DNA of 5,942 nucleotides from Bacteroidota bacterium (GTDB taxonomy: Bacteria; Bacteroidota; Ignavibacteria; Kryptoniales; JAKASW01). The DNA lies in contig JAJYJD010000227.1 of assembly GCA_021789755.1 (NCBI GenBank), positions 1 to 5,942 on the forward strand, read 5' to 3'. How positions within the stretch are numbered: position 1 is the first letter of the stretch; each line of letters begins with the position of its first letter. The notes beneath the pieces were generated by a model. The model worked only from the letters and a program-made list of their open reading frames with translations, searched no databases and was not told where the DNA came from. Of this stretch, positions 1 through 5,942 are shown piece after piece. Both the position numbers and the translations under genes were made by a program.

Positions 1-57
1 CCATCTAGTCTCAAAAGACTGGCTCAAAAACTCCCTAAAATCGCCTACTAAAAGCAA

Positions 58-103
58 CCGTAATTAGAACGCTTACGGCGGGTCGTCTTTGCAAGTTCCG
101 CCG
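58..103 (+). other. leader inverted repeats (two overlapping possible hairpins)
   Basis: The leader before the first gene holds two small inverted repeats. CCGTAA (58-63) pairs with TTACGG (73-78) across a 9-base loop. CGGCGG (76-81) pairs with CCGCCG (98-103) across a 16-base loop. They share bases 76-78, so both full stems cannot form at once. Each stem is only 6 bp and no T-tract follows either, so this is not an intrinsic terminator. An attenuator-like role is possible but could equally be chance. I see no convincing promoter or known riboswitch in 1-143. Confidence 0.3.
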
Positions 104-143
104 CTGAGTGTTAAATTTTCACCACAACAAGAATCTTGAAAGA

Positions 144-1124
144 ATGAGAGCATTGATCCCCGTCGCAGGGGTGGGAACACGTCTGCGTCCACATACATAT
201 TCTCTTCCGAAAGTGTTGCTCAATGTCGGCGGTAAGCCCATCGTTGGCCATATCGTTGATCATCTGACGGATATCGGCATAAAGGATATTTCGGTCGTAG
301 TCGGATATATGGGCGACATGGTCGAGGAATACCTCCGTTCCAGCTACAGGAAGACCAATTTCAAGTTCGTTTACCAGGAAGAGAGACTTGGGCTCGGACA
401 TGCCGCCCATGTCGCATTGTCGGGTGACCACAGCGACGAGCCCCTCCTTATCATCCTGGGGGATACTGTCTTCGATGTCGACCTGGCTCCGCTTCTGAAG
501 AGTGAATATTCGAGCATCGGTGTCAAGGGGGTCGATGATCCGAGGAGGTTCGGCGTCGCCGAAGTGGAAGGCGACAGGGTGAAGAGGCTGATTGAGAAAC
601 CCGACAAGCCGACATCGAACCTGGCTTTAGTAGGATTGTACTACATCAGGTCGCCTCTGGCACTGGAGACCGCGATCAGTGAAACCATCGACAAGAACAT
701 CAAGACAAAAAACGAGTACCAGTTGACCGACGCTCTTCAGATAATGCTCGACAGGGGAGAGATCATAAAATATTTCGAAGTGGACGGGTGGTACGACTGC
801 GGGAAGCCGGAGACTCTGCTCTCGACTAACCGCCATCTGCTGAAGAAGACCCGTCATTTCAGGAAGCGGGACAATGTGGTAATTATCCCGCCGGTTTACA
901 TAGCGGACACGGCAAAAATTTCCAATTCCGTCATCGGCCCCGATGCGACGATCGATTCGGATGTCCAGATAGTCGATTCCCTTATCAGGGATTCGATCAT
1001 CGGCTCCGGTGCATCGATACAGAACTCGCTTCTTGAAGGATCGATCGTAGGACAGAATGCTCAACTAAAGGGGAGCTTCAAGCGGGTCAACGCGGGCGAT
1101 TCGACTGAGATAGATTTTTTATAA
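144..1124 (+). CDS. sugar-phosphate nucleotidyltransferase (NDP-sugar pyrophosphorylase) with beta-helix tail
   Basis: This cytoplasmic enzyme should couple a sugar-1-phosphate to an NTP, giving an NDP-sugar and pyrophosphate for cell-surface glycans or other glycosides. The 326-residue protein opens with the family signature GVGTRLRPHT (residues 9-18) followed by LPK, whose Lys23 is the usual phosphate-binding lysine. QEERLGLGHA (78-87) lines the nucleotide site, LGD (105-107) supplies a metal-binding Asp, EKP is at 151-153, and WYDCGKPE (216-223) closes the catalytic domain. Residues from about 245 to 315 show hexapeptide-type repeats (VYIADTAKIS, SVIGPDATI, SIIGSGASI), a left-handed beta-helix. 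I chose ATG 144 because the family normally begins MxALIPVAG. A GTG at 108 would add 12 unconserved residues, and neither start has a strong Shine-Dalgarno sequence. The GLGHA motif recalls GalU-type UTP enzymes, but the nucleotide and sugar cannot be fixed from sequence. It is probably co-transcribed with metK and ahcY. Confidence 0.9.
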   Translation: MRALIPVAGVGTRLRPHTYSLPKVLLNVGGKPIVGHIVDHLTDIGIKDISVVVGYMGDMVEEYLRSSYRKTNFKFVYQEERLGLGHAAHVALSGDHSDEPLLIILGDTVFDVDLAPLLKSEYSSIGVKGVDDPRRFGVAEVEGDRVKRLIEKPDKPTSNLALVGLYYIRSPLALETAISETIDKNIKTKNEYQLTDALQIMLDRGEIIKYFEVDGWYDCGKPETLLSTNRHLLKKTRHFRKRDNVVIIPPVYIADTAKISNSVIGPDATIDSDVQIVDSLIRDSIIGSGASIQNSLLEGSIVGQNAQLKGSFKRVNAGDSTEIDFL

Positions 1125-1142
1125 CAAACTATCGGAGAAATA

Positions 1143-2324
1143 ATGTACAAACTGTTCACATCGGAATCAGTCACTGAAGGGCATCCTGACAAAATTTGCG
1201 ATCAGATATCCGATGCGGTGTTGGACGCGCACCTGGCAATAGAGCCGAACTCAAGGGTCGCCTGCGAAACCTACGTGACAACCGGTCTCGTCGTCATCGG
1301 CGGAGAAGTGACCACGACTGAAGCGGCGAGGTCAAAAATAGACGTGGCCGACATCGCTCGAAGGGTGATAAGCAAGATCGGCTACAACGATATCCGCTAC
1401 AAATTTGACGCGGAGTCATGCGGCGTCATAAACGTGATGCATTCGCAGTCCGCCGATATCAGCCGGGGAGTCGAGAGCGGCGGTGCCGGTGACCAGGGAA
1501 TGATGTTCGGCTATGCCTGCGATCAGACCGATGAGTTCATGCCGCTGCCGATCGCTCTTGCTCACAGGATTACACGGCGCCTTGCCGAAGTGAGAAGGAT
1601 GAAGGAGAAATCGCCGATGCCGTACCTCCGCCCGGACGGGAAGAGCCAGGTTACCGTTGCCTACCATGAAGGTGGAAAAATAACTGTAAATACGGTCGTC
1701 GTGTCCACTCAGCATGATCCGGAGCCGAAAGGGAAGAGCGAAGCTCAATGGCAGAAGAAGATCGCGGAAGATGTGAAGAAGTATATTATCGGGAAAGTCA
1801 TTCCTGAGAAATTCCTGACCAAGGCCACCGAGTATCATATAAATCCGACAGGGAGATTCGAGATCGGCGGGCCTCACGGCGATACCGGTCTTACCGGCAG
1901 GAAGATAATTGTGGATACATACGGCGGGTACGCACCCCACGGCGGCGGCGCGTTCTCCGGCAAAGATCCGTCGAAGGTCGACCGTAGTGCGGCCTATGCG
2001 GCGCGATATCTCGCCAAGAACATCGTGGCTGCCGGCCTTGCCAAAGAGTGCATGATCCAGCTTGCTTATGCGATCGGCGTGGCCGAACCTGTCTCCGTGC
2101 TCGTCGACACCAAGGGAACCGCGAAGGGCGTGTCCGACGTCGAGCTGGGGACGATAATAGGAAAAGTAATGAACCTCACGCCGATGGGTATAACGAAACA
2201 TCTCGATCTGCGCCGGCCGATATTCGAAAAGACCGCTGCCTACGGACATTTCGGGCGATCCGAGAAGGAATTCACCTGGGAGAAACTAGACCTCGTGAAT
2301 GCTCTGCTGGCCGCCGTCAGGTAA
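1143..2324 (+). CDS. metK: S-adenosylmethionine synthetase (methionine adenosyltransferase)
   Basis: MetK makes S-adenosylmethionine from methionine and ATP, releasing phosphate and pyrophosphate, as a cytoplasmic tetramer in the bacterial family. At 393 residues it has the normal full length. The N-terminal SESVTEGHPDKICDQ carries His14 and the metal ligand Asp16. Glu42 and Glu55 sit at the positions of the potassium and methionine-site residues of E. coli MetK. The two family signatures are intact: GAGDQG (114-119) and the phosphate-binding GGGAFSGKD (267-275). GDTGLTGRK (246-254) belongs to the third conserved block. The ATG has GGAG at 1134-1137 with a 5-base spacer. It lies 18 bases after the nucleotidyltransferase gene and 42 before ahcY, so it is the middle gene of a likely operon. 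It ends in tandem stops, TAATAA. No SAM riboswitch fits in the short gap before it. Confidence 0.98.
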   Translation: MYKLFTSESVTEGHPDKICDQISDAVLDAHLAIEPNSRVACETYVTTGLVVIGGEVTTTEAARSKIDVADIARRVISKIGYNDIRYKFDAESCGVINVMHSQSADISRGVESGGAGDQGMMFGYACDQTDEFMPLPIALAHRITRRLAEVRRMKEKSPMPYLRPDGKSQVTVAYHEGGKITVNTVVVSTQHDPEPKGKSEAQWQKKIAEDVKKYIIGKVIPEKFLTKATEYHINPTGRFEIGGPHGDTGLTGRKIIVDTYGGYAPHGGGAFSGKDPSKVDRSAAYAARYLAKNIVAAGLAKECMIQLAYAIGVAEPVSVLVDTKGTAKGVSDVELGTIIGKVMNLTPMGITKHLDLRRPIFEKTAAYGHFGRSEKEFTWEKLDLVNALLAAVR

Positions 2325-2366
2325 TAAAAAGAAGAATCTGAAATCAAAGTCTGGAGAAATTCTTAG

Positions 2367-3647
2367 ATGGATGAAGTAAAAGGACTCTACAAAGTACGCG
2401 ATATGTCCCTCGCCGAAGAGGGGAAGAAAAGAATCGGCTGGGCGGAATCAAGAATGCCCGTGTTGATGGCTCTGAAGGAAAAATACAGTGCGTCGAAGCC
2501 GTTTAAAGGCTACAAGATTGCCGGCTGCCTTCATGTCACGAAGGAAACAGCGGTGCTGGTCAAGACTTTTGCGGCTTGCGGAGCGCAGGTCAGCTGGAGC
2601 GGCTGCAATCCTCTTTCGACAAACGATTCTGTTGCAGCTGCGCTGGCGGACGAAAAGATTTCCATCTTCGCCTGGCATGGGATGTCGGTTAAGGAATTTT
2701 ACTGGGCAATCGACGAAACGATCAAAATGAAACCGAATCTTACGCTGGACGACGGAGCCGATCTTATTTTCACCGTTCATAATAAATATCCGGAGCTTGC
2801 CGATGGCACAATCCTCGGCGGAACCGAAGAAACGACCACCGGAGTCCACAGGCTGCGTGCCATGGCAGACGACGGCGCGTTGAGGTACCCGGTTATCGCT
2901 GTCAATGACGCGGAGACGAAATGGGATTTCGACAATGTGTACGGCACGGGCCAGTCGACCATTGACGGCATCATCAGGGCAACGAGCGTCCTCCTTGCCG
3001 GAAAGAACTTCGTCGTGGCGGGCTACGGCCACTGCGGCAAAGGAGTGGCAATGCGCGCAAAGGGACTCGGCGCGAACGTGATCGTCACAGAGGTAAAAGC
3101 CACGGCAGCTTTGAAGGCGACGCTTGATGGGATGAGAGTCATGACGATGGACGAAGCCGCAAAGGTCGGCGATATCTTCGTGACGGCCACAGGCGTGAAA
3201 GACATAGTCGTGCAACGTCATTTCGAGAAGATGAAAGACGGCGCGATCGTCTGCAATACGGGCCACTATGATTGCGAATTGAATCTTAATGACCTCAAGA
3301 AGGTCACCAAGAAAGTCCTCGAAGTCCGCCCGAACAACGAGGAGTACACTACGAAGGATGACCGGCGAATCTACGTGCTGGCACAGGGAAGGCTTGTCAA
3401 CCTTGCCGCAGCCGAGGGCCACCCGTCGGAGGTGATGGATATGTCGTTCGCAAACCAGTTCATGTCACAGCTCAGGATCGTTGAACTTCACAAGAAGGGC
3501 AAGAGGCTCGAGAACAAAGTCCACGATATCCCGGCCGAGCAGGACCAGGAAATCGCCATGGTGAAGCTGAGAACAGGTGGATTCAAGATTGACAAGCTTA
3601 CACCTGAGCAGGTTAAGTACCAGACGGATTACAGCTCAGGGACGTAG
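2367..3647 (+). CDS. ahcY: adenosylhomocysteinase (S-adenosylhomocysteine hydrolase), short type
   Basis: AhcY reversibly splits S-adenosylhomocysteine, the inhibitory product of SAM-dependent methylation, into adenosine and homocysteine, using tightly bound NAD. All catalytic residues of the human enzyme have equivalents: His56 in AGCLHVT, Asp129 in LDDGADL, Glu155 in TEETTTGVH, Lys185, Asp189 and Asn190 in TKWDFDN, His300 in NTGHYD, and His352 in GHPSE. The NAD-binding fold starts at GYGHCGKG (219-226) and reaches the ribose-binding Glu242. At 426 residues it is shorter than many bacterial homologues. It ends at YSSGT, so it lacks the C-terminal KPDHYRY-like tail that contributes to the cofactor site of the neighbouring subunit. 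This is the form I associate with archaea and Thermotoga. The conserved Asp-Pro after Glu242 is replaced by Lys-Ala. S-inosylhomocysteine is an alternative substrate in some archaeal relatives. GGAG at 2353-2356 precedes the ATG by 10 bases. Placement after metK joins SAM synthesis to SAH disposal. Confidence 0.96.
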   Translation: MDEVKGLYKVRDMSLAEEGKKRIGWAESRMPVLMALKEKYSASKPFKGYKIAGCLHVTKETAVLVKTFAACGAQVSWSGCNPLSTNDSVAAALADEKISIFAWHGMSVKEFYWAIDETIKMKPNLTLDDGADLIFTVHNKYPELADGTILGGTEETTTGVHRLRAMADDGALRYPVIAVNDAETKWDFDNVYGTGQSTIDGIIRATSVLLAGKNFVVAGYGHCGKGVAMRAKGLGANVIVTEVKATAALKATLDGMRVMTMDEAAKVGDIFVTATGVKDIVVQRHFEKMKDGAIVCNTGHYDCELNLNDLKKVTKKVLEVRPNNEEYTTKDDRRIYVLAQGRLVNLAAAEGHPSEVMDMSFANQFMSQLRIVELHKKGKRLENKVHDIPAEQDQEIAMVKLRTGGFKIDKLTPEQVKYQTDYSSGT

Positions 3648-3651
3648 GTGG

Positions 3652-3685
3652 TTAACCTTGCGAAGGTTTCAATACCTTCGGTTAA
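3652..3685 (+). other. composite hairpin after ahcY
   Basis: An inner 6 bp stem, GAAGGT (3662-3667) with ACCTTC (3674-3679), has a 6-base loop. It is extended by TTAACC (3652-3657) pairing with GGTTAA (3680-3685), leaving a 4-base bulge (3658-3661) on the 5' side only. No T-run follows, so it is unlikely to terminate transcription itself. It starts 5 bases after the ahcY stop codon and sits just before the terminator hairpin. A role in protecting the 3' end of the mRNA is a guess. Confidence 0.5.
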
Positions 3686-3692
3686 GCTGTCC

Positions 3693-3725
3693 AAAGGCTG
3701 TTCCTGTATGCGGGGCAGCCTTTTT
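3693..3725 (+). terminator. intrinsic (rho-independent) terminator of the metK-ahcY unit
   Basis: AAAGGCTGTTCC (3693-3704) pairs with GGGGCAGCCTTT (3712-3723) through 12 pairs, two of them G-T wobbles, across a 7-base loop. The 3' arm runs into TTTTT, then CCATTTT. The tail is on the plus strand only, so the signal serves genes reading left to right. It closes the transcription unit ending with ahcY and separates it from pepT. Confidence 0.85.
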
Positions 3726-3785
3726 CCATTTTGATCCGGTCGGTGAAGCTCTTTTCATACGTAGAAGCGGTTACAGCGACTTGTC

Positions 3786-3791
3786 AGGAGG
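3786..3791 (+). promoter_or_regulatory. Shine-Dalgarno site that fixes the pepT start
   Basis: A perfect AGGAGG lies 6 bases before the ATG at 3798. It decides the start, because this ATG gives a protein with a signal peptide and no later Met lies before the conserved core. An ATG at 3793 is only one base from the site and reads ATG-TCA-TGA, so it cannot be the gene start. Confidence 0.85.
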
Positions 3792-3797
3792 CATGTC

Positions 3798-3854
3798 ATG
3801 AAGACACTATTGATTCTTTTGGCTACTTTCCTTTTTGCAGGGATATCCGTAGGC
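3798..3854 (+). other. signal-peptide coding segment of pepT
   Basis: Codons 1-19 encode a Sec-type leader: Lys2, a hydrophobic core (LLILLATFLFAGI) and SVG as the likely cleavage-site residues, leaving Gln20 as the mature end. Small residues at -3 and -1 and Gln at +1 fit signal peptidase I sites common in Bacteroidota-like bacteria. It could instead stay as an uncleaved membrane anchor. Confidence 0.75.
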
Positions 3855-5129
3855 CAGGTAGACGAGAACTGGATCAAGCAGGCAGTGGTCGACCGGCTCC
3901 TGAAATACGTCAGGATCGATACACAATCCAAAGAGGATGTCCGGGAGGTTCCGAGCACCCGGAAACAATTCGCCCTCGCGAGAATTCTGTTAAAAGAGCT
4001 TCAGGAGCTCGGGTTCCGGGACGCACGGTTTGATGAAGAGCATTGCTACGTCTACGCGACGCTTCCGTCCAACCTCTCCGACGAAGAGACGGAGAAGATT
4101 CCGGCTATCGGTTTCATCGCTCACGTCGACGCTTCCCCCTCGGTAACCGACTCCGACGTGAATCCGGTTGTCCACAGGGATTATCGGGGCGGCGATATAA
4201 TTCTGCCGAACGATACGAATCAGGCTTTAACGGTCGAGAAGAATGCGAACCTCTTGAAAAGCATCGGCGATGACATCATCACCACCGACGGTACCACTCT
4301 GCTGGCTGCGGACGACAAGGCCGGGATTGCGGAGATAATGACTGCGGCAGAGTATCTGCTGAAACATCCCGAAATAAAGCACGGGACCATCAAAATTGCA
4401 TTCACACCGGACGAGGAAGTGGGACACGGGCCGAAGTATTTCGATATTAAAGGCTGGGGCGCAAAGTACGCTTACACCGTCGACGGAGGTCAGAGAGGAG
4501 AATTGAGCGATGAGACTTTCAACGCCCAGGTCGCCGTCGTCACGTTCAACGGGAGAAATACTCACCCGGGCTATGCGAAGGGGATCATGGTCAACTCTCT
4601 TTATGCGGCAGGCCATTTCATTTCTCTGTTTCCGGAAGATATGAGACCGGAGACGACCGAAGGAAGGCAGGGTTACCTGCATCCTTACGATCTGACCGGC
4701 ACCGAGGAGCAGGCAAGGCTTAAGATTCTAATCCGCGACTTTGACACGAGCGGCATGAAGGCCAAGGTCAAGATCCTGGAGAATATGAGGGAACAAACTC
4801 TGAAAGAGTTCCCGCGCGTCAGGATCAGACTCGTGATTACTGATATGTATCGCAACATGAATTCCGTCCTGAGCGAATCTCCTGATGTCGTGGGATTTGC
4901 AGAGGAAGCGATGAAGGAAGCGGGAATAAAGCCGGTTAAGCTTCCTGTACGCGGCGGCACCGACGGTTCACAGCTGACTTTCATGGGAATGCCGACGGCG
5001 AACATTTTTGCAGGTGAGGAAAACCCGCACGGGAAGCTCGAATGGATTCCCGCGATGTCGATGGTGAAATCGGTCGAGACAATTATGAACATCTCACAAA
5101 TCTGGGCTGAGAAGCGCGCGATTGAATAA
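3798..5129 (+). CDS. pepT: peptidase T (M20B zinc tripeptidase) with signal peptide
   Basis: PepT removes the N-terminal residue from tripeptides with a two-zinc active site. The 443-residue protein matches the family throughout from about residue 31. Active-site residues are all present: His109 and Asp111 in AHVDAS, bridging Asp172 in LAADDKAGIAEI, Glu206 (general base) and Glu207 in TPDEEVG, Asp229 in YTVDGG, and His411 in ENPHGKLEW. Other family blocks include YRGGDI (129-134), THPGYAKG (255-262), IRDFD (312-316) and RGGTDGSQL (385-393). The oddity is the first 20 residues, MKTLLILLATFLFAGISVGQ. These have a basic start, a hydrophobic core and a likely cleavage after Gly19, whereas classical PepT is cytoplasmic and starts directly at the catalytic domain. 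Mature protein would have about 424 residues, close to the family's roughly 408. No lipobox cysteine is seen. The gene lies between the ahcY terminator and the methyltransferase gene and has its own strong ribosome-binding site. A promoter in 3726-3785 is expected but none is clear. Confidence 0.93.
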   Translation: MKTLLILLATFLFAGISVGQVDENWIKQAVVDRLLKYVRIDTQSKEDVREVPSTRKQFALARILLKELQELGFRDARFDEEHCYVYATLPSNLSDEETEKIPAIGFIAHVDASPSVTDSDVNPVVHRDYRGGDIILPNDTNQALTVEKNANLLKSIGDDIITTDGTTLLAADDKAGIAEIMTAAEYLLKHPEIKHGTIKIAFTPDEEVGHGPKYFDIKGWGAKYAYTVDGGQRGELSDETFNAQVAVVTFNGRNTHPGYAKGIMVNSLYAAGHFISLFPEDMRPETTEGRQGYLHPYDLTGTEEQARLKILIRDFDTSGMKAKVKILENMREQTLKEFPRVRIRLVITDMYRNMNSVLSESPDVVGFAEEAMKEAGIKPVKLPVRGGTDGSQLTFMGMPTANIFAGEENPHGKLEWIPAMSMVKSVETIMNISQIWAEKRAIE

Positions 5130-5242
5130 GGGATATAATCGTGGAAACCTCCGATGACACGGATTGCCGCGAATAATATGTGCATAAGTTTTTGCCGACT
5201 GATAACGCGGTGCGGGTTGTCTTCAAATAATTCGAAGAGCAT

Positions 5243-5942
5243 ATGAAACTGACCGGGATTGAATCGCTTGAAGTGCCCGAGCTCGAACCGTATCGCACGA
5301 TGCGGCGCCCGGCTGAGCATCGGGCGAGCGAAATCTTCGTGGCGGAAGGCGAGAAAGTCGTACGGCGCCTCGTGCAGAGCGATCTGAAGATTGTCTCCCT
5401 GTTGATTACCAAAGAATGGTTGGAGGCCTACTCGAGACTTCTCGCGGAAAGGGAGATTGAGGAGGGTGTTTTCGTCGCCGAGAAGAGCCTCCTCGAAGAA
5501 ATTGTCGGTTACAGGTTGCATCAGGGGATAATGGCGATCGGGCGCGTGCCTGCGCCGGTTGACGTTTTCAAAATGCAGAGGAAAGCCGGCGAGAAATTCT
5601 TGCTCGTGGCCGCTGACGGAATTGCAAACTCAGAAAACATGGGTGTGATCGTCCGGAATTGCGCGGCGTTCGGCGTCCATACCCTTGTCGTCGGGGAAAC
5701 TTCGTGCGACCCGTACTTGAGGCGCTCCGTGAGGAACTCGATGGGGACCATCTTCCAAATGCAGATTTCTAACGTGGAGAGCCTTGCGGACGCCTTGAGA
5801 AGACTCCGCGAAGAATCTTCCTTTGAGATTGTTGCTGCTCACCCGCGGAGTGACTCCGTCAAACTGAGTGATGTTGATCTCACTAACGACGTATGCATTG
5901 TCTTTGGCAGCGAGGGCGAGGGCATTTCTGACGGGGTTCTGA
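5243..5942 (+). CDS. SpoU/TrmH-family RNA 2'-O-methyltransferase, 3' end cut by the window
   Basis: This enzyme should methylate a ribose 2'-OH in rRNA or tRNA using SAM. The frame stays open for 233 codons to the window edge. Residues 18-100 look like the family's small substrate-binding domain (FVAEGEKVVRRLV at 32-44, YRLHQGIMAIGR at 90-101). The knotted SPOUT domain then begins with motif 1, DGIANSENMGVIVRNCAAFG (125-144), including Asn132, Gly134 and the catalytic-type Arg138. RRSVRNSMGTIF (160-171) and motif 2, IVFGSEGEGIS (219-229), follow. The window ends before motif 3 and the knot's last helix, so about 25-40 residues are probably missing. An in-frame TAA at 5228-5230 limits the start, and ATG 5243 is the first available. 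GAAGAG at 5234-5239 is only a weak ribosome site. The target nucleotide cannot be told from sequence. It would consume SAM from MetK and release the SAH that AhcY clears, but it is probably not in the same transcript. Confidence 0.92.
   Translation, partial: MKLTGIESLEVPELEPYRTMRRPAEHRASEIFVAEGEKVVRRLVQSDLKIVSLLITKEWLEAYSRLLAEREIEEGVFVAEKSLLEEIVGYRLHQGIMAIGRVPAPVDVFKMQRKAGEKFLLVAADGIANSENMGVIVRNCAAFGVHTLVVGETSCDPYLRRSVRNSMGTIFQMQISNVESLADALRRLREESSFEIVAAHPRSDSVKLSDVDLTNDVCIVFGSEGEGISDGVL

Noticed and set aside
5..22. Hairpin CTAGTCT-CAAA-AGACTGG at the window start
   Set aside because: The 7 bp stem includes a wobble and no T-run follows on either strand. It could be the edge of an upstream terminator outside the window, but that cannot be judged.
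1..143. Possible SAM or SAH riboswitch ahead of the metK-ahcY unit
   Set aside because: I could not find the conserved helices or core sequences of SAM-I, SAM-II or SAH riboswitches here. The gaps before metK (18 bases) and ahcY (42 bases) are too short. A Rfam covariance search would settle it.
1416..2249. Long minus-strand open frame (277 codons) opposite metK
   Set aside because: It lies wholly inside an intact, well-conserved metK. The translation shows no recognisable domain and is rich in His, Arg and Gly as expected from reading GC-rich codons backwards.
2448..3422. Long minus-strand open frame (324 codons) opposite ahcY
   Set aside because: It is antisense to a complete ahcY with all catalytic residues. 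No family features or ribosome site are visible, so its length is a by-product of codon bias.
3731..3759. Candidate promoter for pepT (TTGATC, 17 bases, TTCATA)
   Set aside because: The -35-like box is fair, but the -10-like box matches the consensus at only two of six positions. A promoter is expected in this gap, yet this one is not supported.
5134..5139. Perfect TATAAT just after pepT
   Set aside because: No -35-like sequence lies at the proper distance (GAAGCG at 5111-5116), and a hexamer match alone is common by chance.
5164..5194. Bacteroidota-style promoter (TTG, 18 bases, TAAGTTTT) before the methyltransferase gene
   Set aside because: It is close to the TANNTTTG pattern but misses the last base. 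The organism's sigma-factor type is uncertain, so I did not call it.
5220..5238. Hairpin TCTTC/GAAGA that could hide the methyltransferase ribosome site
   Set aside because: A 5 bp stem with a 9-base A/T loop is too weak to support without conservation data.
4685..5521. Minus-strand open frame (278 codons) crossing the pepT end, the gap and the methyltransferase start
   Set aside because: It overlaps two well-supported plus-strand genes and gives no recognisable protein. The part over the real gap is too short to suggest a separate gene.

Overview
The window reads as an ordinary stretch of bacterial chromosome. It has five plus-strand genes and no mobile element, CRISPR array, tRNA or rRNA that I can see. 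Base composition is moderately GC-rich and even across all genes, with no sign of recent transfer. The metK-ahcY pair, Shine-Dalgarno-led starts, a short Thermotoga/archaeal-type adenosylhomocysteinase, and a secretory peptidase whose predicted mature end is Gln (common in Bacteroidota-like exported proteins) fit an environmental member of the Bacteroidota/Chlorobi/Ignavibacteria side of the tree. This placement is inference and only moderately supported.

Positions 1-143 are a leader with small inverted repeats and no gene. Positions 144-3647 look like one transcription unit of three genes: a sugar-phosphate nucleotidyltransferase with a left-handed beta-helix tail, then metK (S-adenosylmethionine synthetase) 18 bases later, then ahcY (adenosylhomocysteinase) 42 bases after that. 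A composite hairpin and a strong intrinsic terminator (3693-3725) follow ahcY. Positions 3798-5129 encode a peptidase T (M20 tripeptidase) with an N-terminal signal peptide and a perfect AGGAGG site. After 113 bases without a clear terminator, a SpoU/TrmH-family RNA 2'-O-methyltransferase starts at 5243 and runs off the window end, cut just after its second SAM-binding motif.

Functionally, MetK makes SAM from methionine and ATP. Methyltransferases, such as the TrmH-type enzyme downstream, turn SAM into S-adenosylhomocysteine, and AhcY splits that inhibitor into adenosine and homocysteine. The nucleotidyltransferase makes an activated sugar and has no obvious biochemical link to the methyl cycle. 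The exported PepT probably trims peptides outside the cytoplasm and is transcriptionally separate.

I found no convincing undescribed system. The points most worth a second look are the exported PepT, the unusual NAD-site and C-terminal features of AhcY, and the leader hairpins.
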